Assembly: GCA_949372755.1 (NCBI GenBank)
Contig: CASIBO010000008.1
Coordinates: 62,001 to 126,000, forward strand
Source: UBA9926 sp018645765
GTDB taxonomy: Bacteria > Pseudomonadota > Gammaproteobacteria > Pseudomonadales > Azotimanducaceae
Length of the DNA: 64,000 nt
Direction of reading: 5' to 3'
The notes beneath the pieces are model-generated. The model was not told the DNA's origin. It searched no databases and saw only the letters and a program-made list of their open reading frames with translations. The translations under genes and the position numbers were made by a program. Positions 54,932-64,000 of this stretch are shown in pieces (the first letter of the stretch is position 1; every line of letters starts with the position of its first letter).

Positions 54932-55702
54932 TTAAACCACCAAACGGCGTACTAACTCAGCCTGTTCTGAGGCCTCTACCGCCGCGGCTTCCAAGTACCC
55001 CTCAATGCCGCCAAACTCTGACTTCAAGCCTGTGAGGGCGGCCTCAAGATATTCTCGTTTGACTTGGGTAATGACCTCTAAAGAGGCCGCGTCAATCTCA
55101 ATGCCTTGCTCACGCATTCTATCTCGGGTGCGGGTCATCAGCTCACTCGCCTCGTTAGTCAACAGGTAATCCGCCATCACGAGCTTCTCGGATACGCCAA
55201 GCATCAATTGGATCACCGCAACTCCGAAACCCGTGCGATCCTTACCCGCCATGCAGTGCACTAAAAACCCTTGTTCCGTCGTGATCAATGCCCGGAACAT
55301 CTGCGCGTAGGCGGCGACATGCTCGCAGGCGATTTCCCGTGTAATTTCTTGCATAAAGGCGCTGCGCTCCGCAGCGGAGTGTTGCCCCATGGCCACACTG
55401 CCTCGCAAATCTGAGCTCGTACCAGGCGCAATCGGGATGTGTTTTTGGCAGTCAAACATCGGCAGGTTCGGTGTTGGATACAGTGCGACCTCGTCAGTGC
55501 CTCGTAGATCACAAATCACACCGATGTTTAGCGCTTCAAATCCTGCAGCGCCGTCTGCGGTAAAATCGCTCAACATGCCGCATCGGAACAAGTGGCCCTT
55601 GATAACATGCCCGCCGGATGCCGTCGGGTAGCCCCCAAAGTCCCTAAAATTCAAGCTGCCTTCAAGGCCAATAAATCGGTCGGACGGGTTTTGAAAGATC
55701 AT
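54932..55702 (-). CDS. Tyrosine/serine protein phosphatase (IphP-like)
   Basis: A 256-residue dual-specificity-type phosphatase. The P-loop is VHCMAGKDRTGFG (HCxxGKDRTG, Cys nucleophile and Arg), with an early NFRDFGGYPT motif and a CDLRGTDEV segment, all typical of the IphP/Y_phosphatase3 family. ATG 55702 is chosen because GGAG is 8 nt upstream; TTG 55708 is alternative. Cytoplasmic; substrate unknown (phosphotyrosine or phosphoinositide are both known in the family). Confidence 0.92.
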   Translation of the reverse strand: MIFQNPSDRFIGLEGSLNFRDFGGYPTASGGHVIKGHLFRCGMLSDFTADGAAGFEALNIGVICDLRGTDEVALYPTPNLPMFDCQKHIPIAPGTSSDLRGSVAMGQHSAAERSAFMQEITREIACEHVAAYAQMFRALITTEQGFLVHCMAGKDRTGFGVAVIQLMLGVSEKLVMADYLLTNEASELMTRTRDRMREQGIEIDAASLEVITQVKREYLEAALTGLKSEFGGIEGYLEAAAVEASEQAELVRRLVV

Positions 55703-55775
55703 ACGCAAGTCTCCGAAGACGTTACCGAATTAGGGCATGGCGCGCCGAATATCCGTTTTGAATTGCCGCCGAGCG

Positions 55776-56090
55776 CTAGAGTAGCACTTTTTGGAGTTCA
55801 AAACTGACAGCCTTGCCGTGTTTGGAGTCGGCAACGGTCGTGCCCTGCCAAAGCCGCTCCAGCCCTGGGTTTTCTCGTAACTCGCGCACAAGACCTTTAA
55901 TTAGAAGCGCAATCCAGGTTGCAGCCTCTTTTTGACCGCGGCTCTGATGCGCCTCATCGGCGCTCATGGCAAAGGTATGGAAGCGGCTTCTGGCAAGGGA
56001 CTTAAAATGCTCAAAGTCTTCCTCGGTGAGGACTTCACCGGCACAGCCTAGCCGCCAAATTTCTTGAAGGGAGCGTTTGGGCGGGTTCAT
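55776..56090 (-). CDS. Small hypothetical protein
   Basis: A 104-residue soluble, mostly helical protein with no motif I recognise. The frame looks real: AGGA is about 9 nt upstream of the ATG, composition is balanced (many E, R, L, K) and no conserved gene overlaps it. It lies on the same strand as the phosphatase, 73 bases upstream. The 56091-56286 gap behind it holds nothing I can identify. Confidence 0.6.
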   Translation of the reverse strand: MNPPKRSLQEIWRLGCAGEVLTEEDFEHFKSLARSRFHTFAMSADEAHQSRGQKEAATWIALLIKGLVRELRENPGLERLWQGTTVADSKHGKAVSFELQKVLL

Positions 56091-56286
56091 AAGCCGAATT
56101 CCTAAAGTATATATTGTCTTGAGAGTTTACGACCCGAGGTGCCAACTGGACTGCCTGGGCCTCAATCTATGAACGGCCGTTTTACGGCGAGAACAGCGCC
56201 CAAAAAAGCCCTGCACTCTGTGAGCGCACGACAACTGCAGCGGCACAGTGCGCCTGAGAACCACGGGAAACAGGGCCTAAGTTAGC

Positions 56287-57630
56287 CTAATGGTAAAAAA
56301 CCGGCTTAGCCGCCAGCGTTTTAGCATGCCAGGCCTCAGGCAGATAGGGCGCATGCGCCTGCAGCAGTTGCCCCGTCAATTGTCTGATTTCATCAAGGCT
56401 TAGTATGGCGCTCGTTAACGGATCCATCGCCATGGCTTGAAAGACCCGTTCTGGTTCACATTCGGAGGCCGCGAGCATAGCAAGCTGTTGCACGTTGATC
56501 TGGGTACGATTAATTGCCGCTAAGTGCTCGGGCAGATCACCAAAGGCTTGGGGCGTAATCCCTGCGGCATCGACCCGGCACGCAACTTCAACGCAGGCCT
56601 CGGCTGGCAAATTGTCGATCAAACGATTGTTCATCACATTGCCGTAAACTATCTCAGGCTCGCCGGTTACGAGGGCATGAATGATTTGAGCCCCGTATTC
56701 CTGACTTCGCGCAAGATCAACCGGGGTTTCCCAATCGACCATTTTCTGCATGGTATCTCGCCAATCAGGTCGGTTATATAAGGTTTTAATGAAGCCCGGC
56801 GCACCGTTCCAGCCCCCACCGGGACAGTATCGGTCAATCGCTTCGGGTGTTTTCCGAAACCAGGGCGAATACTCTGAGTTATGCCCTGAGGCCTCTGTCA
56901 CGGCATAACCAAAATGTTTGATGTATTCCATACGGGACGTATCTTGCTGCCAAAGCGATGGCGTTTCGGCTAATCGCCTAATTTCCGGCAGCAGGTCTCG
57001 GCCCTGATGGGCAAACCTCGTAATCCAAGCTTGGTGATTGATGCCGGCGCATCGAAAATCAACTTCTGACATGGACACCTTTAGACGCTCTGCCCACTCG
57101 GTGGTGGTGCCTTGAACCGAATGGCACAGGCCAACGAGTTTAATGCCCGGTGCTGCGCGAAACATACCCCAACACAGCATCGCCATCGGATTGGTGTAGT
57201 TGAGGAGCCAAGCATTCGGGCAAAGTCGCATCACATCTTGCGCAATTGCGGCCTGCACCGGCAGGGTGCGTAAGCAGCGCATGATCCCACCCGGCGTCAG
57301 GGTGTCGCCGATGGCCTGGCAGACCCCAAAGGATTTTGGCAGGTCTATTTCAGATTCAATCGCCTCAAAACCGCCCACTAAAATACTGGAAATCACAAAG
57401 TCAGCATCCGGCAGTGCGTCCTCGCGATCGTGATGCAGGCTCCAGGTGATGTCGCCGTAACCGCCGTGATGACAGATTTGCGCAACGATTTTGCCCGCGT
57501 AATCGAGTCGCTCAAGGTCCGTATCAACCAGCGCGAAATGCGCCTTCTGGAGTTTTGGGTAAGACAACAGGTCAGCCGTTAGCCGGCTTGAGAACACCAA
57601 GCTACCCGCACCAATAATCACAATTTTCAT
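56287..57630 (-). CDS. Glycoside hydrolase family 4 (alpha-galactosidase/alpha-glucuronidase type)
   Basis: A 447-residue NAD- and Mn-dependent GH4 enzyme. The Rossmann start MKIVIIGAGSLVF, the NYTNPMAM motif, the metal-site Cys in LCHSVQGT, and GINHQAW are all present. The CHS motif is typical of the alpha-galactosidase/glucuronidase side of the family rather than the phospho-glucosidases, so the substrate is probably unphosphorylated. The start at 57630 (Met before KIVIIG) has GGAG 7 nt upstream; the frame extends to 57645. It is the only obvious glycosidase in the window. It neighbours a crotonase on the same strand. Confidence 0.92.
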   Translation of the reverse strand: MKIVIIGAGSLVFSSRLTADLLSYPKLQKAHFALVDTDLERLDYAGKIVAQICHHGGYGDITWSLHHDREDALPDADFVISSILVGGFEAIESEIDLPKSFGVCQAIGDTLTPGGIMRCLRTLPVQAAIAQDVMRLCPNAWLLNYTNPMAMLCWGMFRAAPGIKLVGLCHSVQGTTTEWAERLKVSMSEVDFRCAGINHQAWITRFAHQGRDLLPEIRRLAETPSLWQQDTSRMEYIKHFGYAVTEASGHNSEYSPWFRKTPEAIDRYCPGGGWNGAPGFIKTLYNRPDWRDTMQKMVDWETPVDLARSQEYGAQIIHALVTGEPEIVYGNVMNNRLIDNLPAEACVEVACRVDAAGITPQAFGDLPEHLAAINRTQINVQQLAMLAASECEPERVFQAMAMDPLTSAILSLDEIRQLTGQLLQAHAPYLPEAWHAKTLAAKPVFYH

Positions 57631-57669
57631 CTGCGCGCTCCGCACTCAAAAAGGGTCCAACACCCAGTC

Positions 57670-58470
57670 CTAATTGCCTTTAAAGTCGGGCTCGCGTTTT
57701 TCCATATACGCCGTCACGGCTTCTGAAAAATCGTTTGATTTGAATAGGTTTAAAACCGACATCAAAACATGGTGCGAATGACTTTCGAAATCTTGGGTCA
57801 GACCATGCCGAAACAATCGTTTCATCTCCGCAATGGCGAGCGGTGCGTTCGCTGAAATTTTATCGCACCAAGCGAGCGCCGTTTCCATTAGCTGCGGCTC
57901 CGGGATAACCCGATTGACCAAACCATAATCCAACGCCTGCTCAGCAGACATCGGGTCTCCTAGCATCGAAATCTCACAGGCTTTAGCCCATCCTAGCAGT
58001 CGCGGCAGATACCAAGTGCCGCCGCTTTCAGGAATGACCCCCATCTTGGCAAATCCTGGCAGCAGTTTGGCCCGGTCAGAGATCAGGCGCATGTCGCATC
58101 CCAGGGCCAAATCTAAGCCATAGCCCGCCGCCGCCCCGTTAATCGCCGCGATCACAGGCGTGTCCATTCGCTGCAGCGTAACCGTACAAATTTCTCGGGT
58201 TGAGTAGTGGCTCGTGCCTTGCCGACTGCCCAAAGTGCCGGCGATCCCCTCACCGGCGGATGCTTGTTTTAGATCCAGACCCGAACAAAAGGCGCGCCCG
58301 GCCCCGGTAATCACGACAGCGCGGACTTGGGGGGCATCATCCGCCGCCTTTAATGCGGTATTCAGGTCCGCCAGCATCTGAGAGGTAATGGCATTCATTG
58401 CGTCTGGCCGATTGAGCGTGATGATTTGAGTGTGTCCCACCCGTTCTGAAAGGATTGGTGCGGCGGTCAT
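57670..58470 (-). CDS. Enoyl-CoA hydratase/isomerase (crotonase) family protein
   Basis: A 266-residue crotonase. Oxyanion-hole segments GAGRAFCSGLDLKQ and AAGYGLDLALGCDMRL are clear. The region FAKMGVIPESGGTWYLPRL resembles the PaaG-type isomerase branch, where the first hydratase Glu is missing. Acts on an acyl-CoA double bond; hydration versus isomerisation is not decided. AGGA lies 8 nt before the ATG. It belongs to a minus-strand series with the SDR at 58531 and the GH4 gene, about 60 bases apart. Confidence 0.9.
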   Translation of the reverse strand: MTAAPILSERVGHTQIITLNRPDAMNAITSQMLADLNTALKAADDAPQVRAVVITGAGRAFCSGLDLKQASAGEGIAGTLGSRQGTSHYSTREICTVTLQRMDTPVIAAINGAAAGYGLDLALGCDMRLISDRAKLLPGFAKMGVIPESGGTWYLPRLLGWAKACEISMLGDPMSAEQALDYGLVNRVIPEPQLMETALAWCDKISANAPLAIAEMKRLFRHGLTQDFESHSHHVLMSVLNLFKSNDFSEAVTAYMEKREPDFKGN

Positions 58471-58530
58471 AGGCGGTGTCCTGTGATGGTTAGTGCTTCA
58501 AAGCAATGTGAGCATTCAGCCAAAGTCGCG

Positions 58531-59310
58531 TTATCGCGGCCCCTGGCCATCATCGATTTTAATGACGGTGCCCGTGACGCATTCAGAGGCCGGTGAGACT
58601 AAAAACAACAGTGTGCTGTCCATCTGGGCCGGCTGGCAAATCCGTTTTCTGGGGAAGTTTTGGCTGATATCGCCCATCCTCGACAACATCCCGTCCATCA
58701 TCTCGCTCGAGAAAGCCCCTGGCGCAATACAGTTCACATTGATCGGGTATCGCGACCACTCAACGGCCAAGGATTCCGTCATTCGCACGACAGCACTCTT
58801 GGTGGTTGAGTACAAGGTCGCCGCCGATTGCGCGGTGGTATTAAACGCAGCAACGGATGCGATGTTCACAATCCTGCCCGGCAGTCCCGTATCGATGAGC
58901 CGTTTTGCAACCTCGACCGATAGCACCCAAGGGCCAATGAGGTTCGTGTCAAATACGGCGTCCATCAATGAATCATCCATTTTAACGGCACGCTGGGCAT
59001 CTGGGATCCCGGCGTTGTTCACTAAGATGGTCACCGTTCCAAACAGATCCTCGGCTTCCTTGAGCGCTGCGCGAATACTGTCTCGATCGGTCATGTCAAT
59101 GGCAAGCGCCGCAGCAGCGCCGCCCGAGGCATTAATTTCCGAGCTCAGCGCCTCGAGGCGGTCCACCCGGCGGCCAGTAACCACAACCTTTGCGCCACAA
59201 GCGGCCAGAACCTGCGCAAACCTGCGGCCCAGCCCTGACGTCGTGCCGGTGACAAACGCGACCTGGCCGGTTAAATCGGTTGATGTGTTGGGGAGCGGGA
59301 AGTCTGTCAT
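58531..59310 (-). CDS. Short-chain dehydrogenase/reductase
   Basis: A 259-residue SDR with TGTTSGLG, NNAG and a YSTTK catalytic pair, ending with the usual C-terminal DDGQG. The start is at 59310 (AGGA upstream); the frame runs to 59343 but those residues are not SDR-like. The large plus-strand frame opposite it is only its shadow. Adjacent to the crotonase, it may be the 3-hydroxyacyl-CoA or alcohol dehydrogenase of a beta-oxidation-like step (inference). The 255 bases behind it show no gene. Confidence 0.92.
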   Translation of the reverse strand: MTDFPLPNTSTDLTGQVAFVTGTTSGLGRRFAQVLAACGAKVVVTGRRVDRLEALSSEINASGGAAAALAIDMTDRDSIRAALKEAEDLFGTVTILVNNAGIPDAQRAVKMDDSLMDAVFDTNLIGPWVLSVEVAKRLIDTGLPGRIVNIASVAAFNTTAQSAATLYSTTKSAVVRMTESLAVEWSRYPINVNCIAPGAFSSEMMDGMLSRMGDISQNFPRKRICQPAQMDSTLLFLVSPASECVTGTVIKIDDGQGPR

Positions 59311-59565
59311 GAGGGTTCCTTTGTTAAGATTAATCCGGATCAAACTGTCCGATTCGTTTTAGGTTCATCCACTTTCGAATGGTCCTTTGCGTTCCAGTTC
59401 AGGCAAGGCCGCCAACAGGGCCTGCTCATGAGAGAGTAAACCACAGTTTTTGGCATCGCTGGATACCGATGGCTAATGAAACGGTTTTCACCTCGTTACC
59501 CACCTAATGGCGCTCAGCGCCGATATGCGCTTCATACCTTAAGTGATGGTTGAGATAACGCGCAA

Positions 59566-60702
59566 TCAAGCCCATAAAATATCGCCCGACACACTCGCAA
59601 GATTGGTGCGGCCACAAAATGCCATGGTCAAATCAAGCTCATTGCGTAAAATATTTAAGGTTTCCGAAACCCCGGCCTCACCGAGTGCGCCCAAGCCGTA
59701 GATGTAAGCGCGACCAACCATTGTGCCATCGGCGCCGCTAGCCAGGGCCCGCAACACATCTTGACCACTGCGAATCCCGCCGTCCATCAACACCTCAAGT
59801 CGATCACCCACGGCGGCTTTTATTGCTGGCAGTACTTCAATGCTCGCCGGCGCGCCATCTAACTGCCGGCCGCCATGGTTTGAAACGATGATGGCATCCG
59901 CACCATGGTCTCGGGCAAGGCACGCATCTTCCGGGGTCATAATGCCTTTGATAATCAGCGGGCCACCCCAAAGATCTTTTATCCACGCGACATCATCCCA
60001 ATTCAGACCGGGATCAAATTGCTGCCGGGTCCACTCGGATAAGGACCCAGTATCCTCTACCCCTGCAACGTGACCGATGATATTGCCAAAGTCGCGTCGG
60101 GGCGTGCCGAGCATGCCCACGCCCCAGCGCGGTTTTGAGACCATATTGATGATGTTTTTCAGAGTGGGTTTCGGGGGAGTCGAGAGCCCGTTTTTAACAT
60201 CTTTATGACGCTGCCCAAGAATTTGTAAATCGACCGTGAGCACGAGGGCGCTACATTCGGCGACTTTGGCACGTTGAATTAGGCGCCGAATAAAGTCTCG
60301 GTCGCGCATAACATAAAGCTGGAACCAAAAGGGGGCTGAGGTCTTGCTTGCAACATCCTCGATACTGCAAATGCTCATTGTCGACAAGGTATAAGGCACC
60401 CCAAAACGTGCCGCCGCAATTGCTGCTTTGATTTCACCATCGGCATGTTGGTAGCCGGTTAATCCAACGGGCGCTAAGGCGACCGGCATCGTCACGGGTT
60501 GCCCGAGCAGGGTGCTGGCGACCGATCGTTGGGATAAATCTACAAGGACCCTTTGTTTAAACAGGATGCGCTGCAGCGCGGTCTCATTACTTTTAAACGT
60601 TTGCTCTGTCCACGAACCGGACTCGGTATAGTCATAGAACATCTTGGGCACACGCCGCTGATAGAGTGCTTTGAGATCTTCGATACACGTAATCGTCGTC
60701 AC
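59566..60702 (-). CDS. FMN-dependent alpha-hydroxy-acid oxidase/dehydrogenase
   Basis: A 378-residue TIM-barrel flavoenzyme of the lactate/glycolate oxidase-LldD family. The catalytic SNHGGRQLDG motif, the LTVDLQILGQRHKDVKNG segment, MDGGIRSGQDV and GRAYIYGL are all present. It oxidises an L-2-hydroxyacid to a 2-oxoacid. The GTG start at 60702 has AGGAA 6 nt upstream. It is divergent from the metallo-beta-lactamase-fold gene, with about 110 bases between for both promoters. Acceptor (O2 or a membrane quinone) is not readable. Confidence 0.93.
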   Translation of the reverse strand: MTTITCIEDLKALYQRRVPKMFYDYTESGSWTEQTFKSNETALQRILFKQRVLVDLSQRSVASTLLGQPVTMPVALAPVGLTGYQHADGEIKAAIAAARFGVPYTLSTMSICSIEDVASKTSAPFWFQLYVMRDRDFIRRLIQRAKVAECSALVLTVDLQILGQRHKDVKNGLSTPPKPTLKNIINMVSKPRWGVGMLGTPRRDFGNIIGHVAGVEDTGSLSEWTRQQFDPGLNWDDVAWIKDLWGGPLIIKGIMTPEDACLARDHGADAIIVSNHGGRQLDGAPASIEVLPAIKAAVGDRLEVLMDGGIRSGQDVLRALASGADGTMVGRAYIYGLGALGEAGVSETLNILRNELDLTMAFCGRTNLASVSGDILWA

Positions 60703-60814
60703 AGTGATTCCTGCCGCTTGGTGGGTAAATCATAACAGGGCGGGTTGGCGCTGGCATCCTGAGCGCAATGCAGAGGCCCGTCAATTCAGTTATTCTGAGA
60801 AAAAAGGAAAGCTT

Positions 60815-61783
60815 ATGGCAACTTCATGGCAATACCAAAAAGGTCTACATGAAACCGGCAATGGGATTTATGCCTATTTGCAGCCTGACGGCGGCTGGGG
60901 TTGGTCAAATGCGGGCTTGATCGTTGATAGCGGGGCGTCCTTGCTAGTTGATACCTTATTCGATGCGGTGTTAACCCAAGAGATGCTCGACGTGATGGCG
61001 GATGCGAGCGGTGTTAAAGCGGACATGATTGATACCGTTGTGAATACCCATGCCAACGGCGATCACACCCATGGCAATGGATTATGTACCAAGGCAGAGG
61101 TTATCGCGTCGGAGTCCAGCGCTCGGGAAATGGAAAGTTTCACCCCGCAAATGTTAAAAGCCTTTATGGATTCTGCGGACGCGTTGGGCGCAACGGGTGA
61201 CTATTTGAAGGCCGTGTTCGGGCCGTTCGATTTTGCCAAAGTCGCCGAAAAATTACCGACTCGAACCTTTAATGGCGCGCTAACACTTAAGGTCGGTGAT
61301 AAAGCGGTTGAATTAATCGAAGTCGGCCCTGCGCACACCGGCGGCGATGTACTGGTTTATGTTCCCGAGGACCGTACGATTTTTACTGGCGATATTCTCT
61401 TCATTGAGGGCACACCGCTGATGTGGGCGGGTCCGGTCGCGAACTGGATCAAAGCCTGCGACGCCATCATCGATTTAGACCCTAACGTGATCGTGCCGGG
61501 CCATGGCCCGCTCACGGACCTCAAGGGGGTTCGGGCCGTTCAAGATTACCTTCGCTACATCGAACACGAGGCGCGCGCCCGATTTGATGCAGGCTTGAGC
61601 GTTAGAGAGGCCGCACTCGATATTGCTTTGGGCGATTATGATCGTTGGCTGGATGCCGAACGCATCGCGATCAATGTCGACACGCTCTATCGTGAATTTA
61701 GCGGCCGTGCCGGCGCGCCCGATACCATCGCGCTATTTGGCTTGATGGCTGAAGTTCAGCGCGCAAGGCGCGGTCGCTCATGA
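60815..61783 (+). CDS. Metallo-beta-lactamase-fold hydrolase
   Basis: A 322-residue MBL-fold protein with THANGDHTHGN where most family members have HxHxDH, so the second His is Asn here. Other metal motifs, HTGGDV, FTGDILF and PGHGPL, are intact. The variant HANGDH form recurs in the quinoprotein-relay/SoxH-like branch, to my recollection. AAGGA precedes ATG 60815; the frame opening at 60671 runs through the divergent promoter region and is not used. Its stop overlaps the M28 peptidase start (ATGA), so the two are coupled. Function: probably hydrolysis of an ester or thioester. Confidence 0.9.
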   Translation: MATSWQYQKGLHETGNGIYAYLQPDGGWGWSNAGLIVDSGASLLVDTLFDAVLTQEMLDVMADASGVKADMIDTVVNTHANGDHTHGNGLCTKAEVIASESSAREMESFTPQMLKAFMDSADALGATGDYLKAVFGPFDFAKVAEKLPTRTFNGALTLKVGDKAVELIEVGPAHTGGDVLVYVPEDRTIFTGDILFIEGTPLMWAGPVANWIKACDAIIDLDPNVIVPGHGPLTDLKGVRAVQDYLRYIEHEARARFDAGLSVREAALDIALGDYDRWLDAERIAINVDTLYREFSGRAGAPDTIALFGLMAEVQRARRGRS

Positions 61784-64000
61784 TGCAATGGCAGCGTTAT
61801 CCTCTGTTATTAGCCTTAATGACGGCGCTGGTGGCGTTTTTTCTGAATCAGCAGGCAACTAAGCCACCAGCGCCGGTTTCGGCTCAAATCGATCGATTTT
61901 CGGCCTATACCGCCTTTGATTTACTGGCAAGAATCTTAGGCGACGAATCGCCGCACCCGACCGGTTCAGTCGCCAATCATCGCGTGCGGGATGAGCTGAC
62001 CCAGGTGCTCTCAGAAATGGGTTTGGCGGTCGACGTTCAGCGGCAGTGGAGCTGCTCAACCCGGGCATCCCGCTGCGCGTGGGTCGAAAATTTGATCGCG
62101 GAGATTCCCGGATCCGAAACTGGGCCGTATCTTGCGCTCATGGCGCACTACGATTCAGTGCCCGTCGCACCTGGGGCGGGCGATGACGGGGCCGGCGTTG
62201 TTGCGGTACTGGAAACCGCAAAACGCCTCATTAATGAGCCCGCTTTGAAGTGGCCGGTTTTGCTCTTGCTGACCGATGCCGAAGAGCTGGGATTACTCGG
62301 TGCAGAGGCCTTCTTCGCCAATCATCCCAAGCGAGACCAGATTGGCCTTCTCATTAATATTGAAGGCTCGGGCTCGAGCGGCGTCAGTCAGATCATTCGA
62401 ACCCATGGCCCAAACCAACAGTTGATTGACCTTTATGGCAATGCTGAGCGTCCCTCGGGGTTGTCATTGATCAATGAGATTTTCAAACGCATGCCCAACG
62501 ATACTGATTTCAGTGTCTCAAAACGGGCGGGGGTCCCGGGCGCGGACTTTGCCTTTGCGGCCGAGCGTAGTCGCTATCATACTCGACTCGATAACCTTGC
62601 CTTGCTCGATCTTTCAACCTTGCAACATCATGGCGATAATCTGTGGCCTCTGGCCCGAGATTTAGCCCTCGCGGACCAGCTCACCGCGCCGCGCGCCGTA
62701 AGCTATCAAGGCTTTTATGGTTGGTGGCTACATTCGCCCTACTGGGTGAATACCAGTTGTTTCTTAATCGTCTCGCTCCTGATGCTGCTTGCAACCTTCC
62801 GACAGGAGCAGCCTCTCAGGCTCATCGCAGCCTCAGGCGCTTTAACGGGTGTTATGGTGCTCTCGCTGGCTATGACCTGGCTGACCTTTTCCGCTTTGTG
62901 GTGGGCAAAAGGGGCAACCGTCCATTGGCCAGCCTATGATGCGCCGCTACGATATCTGTTGTTTTGTATGCCGCTGATCGTACTGCTGCAATGCGCCACA
63001 ATTAAGAAGGCTCGCCGCGCGCCGTTATCGCAGCGTGTACTCGCGGCCCTGTGGATCTGGTGGTTAGCGGGGCTGACCTTCCTAATTTGGCTGCCGGACG
63101 CCTTGAATCTCGTGTTGCCGGTGCTAAGTTTCGGTGCATTTTTAGTGTTCTTTGCACGTTGGTTACGGCCTGGCACGGTTTTAATCGCCGCGCTAGGCGT
63201 GTTGTGGCTTGCTGTGCCGGGATCACTGGGCCTTGTTTTACCCATGGAGCAAAGCCAAGGCTATCACTTGATTGTGACGACCCTACCGTTTCTAGGGTTG
63301 TTTTTGGTCCTGCTCGCGCCCTTTGCAGCGGAACGAAGCGTTCGCTTTGCCCGGCTTGTGTTGGTCTACGGGGCCCTAGTGTCGATCGTGCTGGTCCTAG
63401 TGCTACCCCTGCACAGTGCAACGCGCCCGCAACACGTTAATTTTAGACTGGTCGTGGCCCCTGATGGCGCAGCGACCATTGCAACCACGAGTTCTGATCG
63501 ATTAGGCCCCGATTGGTCCTGGGCAGGTCCGTCTGGGATCAGCACGCAATTGCCTTTTGAGCAAGCCTTTTCGCAACGGCAGGTGAGCGTGCCGGCAATG
63601 CCTTCATACCCCCAGCCCTCGGTCACAGCGGTAAAAACGGTTGCGGCAGGGCAAGCAACTTACGTGCTATCCATTGCACTACCAACCAATCCTGACTGGT
63701 TCAGCTTGGTCGTAACCGAGGCCCGCGATGACCTGCAATTTGATTTGGGGGGTGTTCAACGGCCCGTCCTGGCAAACCGGTGGGGATCGCTAAAGGGCCA
63801 AAGAGTGCTCCAAATGAATGGCATTCAAGGTCAACCGGCGATTGAGCTCAAGCTGATTCAATCTGGCAATCAACCGATTGCCGGGTATGTGGTGGCAGGG
63901 CACTATGGCTTGCCAAAGATGCTCAGGGATTGGTCGCAGGGCCGAGGAGAAACAGCCGTTCCAAATCGAACGGGAGACCACACGCTAACCTACGCACCCT
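61780..64000 (+). CDS. Membrane-associated M28-family metallopeptidase (3' truncated by window edge)
   Basis: The frame from ATG 61780 (ATGA overlap with the MBL gene) stays open to the last base, so the C-terminus is outside the window. The first 740 codons encode an N-terminal membrane anchor (about 8-25), a lumenal or periplasmic M28 zinc-aminopeptidase domain with AHYDSVP, GDDGAG, DAEELG, an IEGSG segment and RYHTRLD (zinc ligands and general base intact), and then about eight hydrophobic helices followed by a soluble beta domain. This layout resembles ER metallopeptidase 1/Pff1-type bacterial proteins. Probable aminopeptidase on exported peptides. Confidence 0.88.
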   Translation, partial: MMQWQRYPLLLALMTALVAFFLNQQATKPPAPVSAQIDRFSAYTAFDLLARILGDESPHPTGSVANHRVRDELTQVLSEMGLAVDVQRQWSCSTRASRCAWVENLIAEIPGSETGPYLALMAHYDSVPVAPGAGDDGAGVVAVLETAKRLINEPALKWPVLLLLTDAEELGLLGAEAFFANHPKRDQIGLLINIEGSGSSGVSQIIRTHGPNQQLIDLYGNAERPSGLSLINEIFKRMPNDTDFSVSKRAGVPGADFAFAAERSRYHTRLDNLALLDLSTLQHHGDNLWPLARDLALADQLTAPRAVSYQGFYGWWLHSPYWVNTSCFLIVSLLMLLATFRQEQPLRLIAASGALTGVMVLSLAMTWLTFSALWWAKGATVHWPAYDAPLRYLLFCMPLIVLLQCATIKKARRAPLSQRVLAALWIWWLAGLTFLIWLPDALNLVLPVLSFGAFLVFFARWLRPGTVLIAALGVLWLAVPGSLGLVLPMEQSQGYHLIVTTLPFLGLFLVLLAPFAAERSVRFARLVLVYGALVSIVLVLVLPLHSATRPQHVNFRLVVAPDGAATIATTSSDRLGPDWSWAGPSGISTQLPFEQAFSQRQVSVPAMPSYPQPSVTAVKTVAAGQATYVLSIALPTNPDWFSLVVTEARDDLQFDLGGVQRPVLANRWGSLKGQRVLQMNGIQGQPAIELKLIQSGNQPIAGYVVAGHYGLPKMLRDWSQGRGETAVPNRTGDHTLTYAP

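Noticed and set aside
58493..59362. 289-codon plus-strand frame
   Set aside because: Fully antisense to the SDR at 58531-59310, whose motifs are unambiguous; low-complexity Ser/Thr/Ile content is typical of a shadow frame.

Overview
The window looks like chromosomal DNA of a marine-type Gammaproteobacterium. The grounds are moderate GC, an MltC-type lytic transglycosylase, a DUF4266/DUF3570/ApbE operon, and very large secreted proteins rich in calcium-binding repeats. The taxonomic call is inference; no rRNA, tRNA, CRISPR array, IS element or phage gene was seen.

Layout. (1) 1-14957 is mostly catabolic: the 3' end of a cytochrome P450, three short-chain dehydrogenases (SDRs), an aminoglycoside-phosphotransferase-like kinase, a Rieske ring-hydroxylating oxygenase, a luciferase-like monooxygenase, a medium-chain alcohol dehydrogenase, a DUF938 methyltransferase and a PPOX-type flavoprotein. 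Embedded in it (3143-7520) is a tight five-gene operon: TlpA-like thioredoxin, DUF4266 lipoprotein, DUF3570 protein, ApbE flavin transferase, and a c-type-haem-motif protein ending in calcium repeats and two dockerin-like 'LTDGLL' modules. (2) 15217-49876 is a 35-kb block of surface and secretion genes. It holds a 2016-aa protein with four PPC repeats, a C13/caspase-like domain, dockerin-like modules and a HExxH metallopeptidase; a small lipoprotein; a 1217-aa protein with an N-terminal cohesin-like domain and a C-terminal JDVT-CTERM-like sorting signal, followed directly by its probable CPBP-family sorting protease; a TPR-CHAT protein (frameshifted); a TpsB/TpsA two-partner secretion pair; a protein carrying both a cohesin-like and a dockerin-like domain; and a giant (over 4400 aa) leucine-rich-repeat protein with a second C13-like domain and two dockerin-like modules. 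(3) 50187-54833 is a four-gene envelope operon: TPR/SLH-like protein, LPP20-like protein, MltC-like transglycosylase, second LPP20-like protein. (4) 54932-64000 returns to metabolic genes: tyrosine phosphatase, hypothetical, GH4 glycosidase, crotonase, SDR, FMN-dependent 2-hydroxyacid oxidase, metallo-beta-lactamase-fold hydrolase, and a membrane M28 peptidase running off the end.

How the parts may work together. Seven copies of one dockerin-like module occur in four secreted proteins, and two cohesin-like domains occur in two proteins, one of which looks surface-anchored by the JDVT-CTERM/MrtJ route. Together with three clan-CD (caspase-fold) protease domains and a TPS exoprotein, this reads as a candidate cohesin/dockerin-like, calcium-dependent surface assembly carrying proteases and, through the flavin operon, a redox protein. 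The parts are visible in the sequence; the assembly is inference.

Quality caveats. The giant LRR gene has at least eight frame changes in about 690 bases at its 5' end, and the CHAT gene has one single-base frameshift. These may be sequencing or assembly faults or real lesions.
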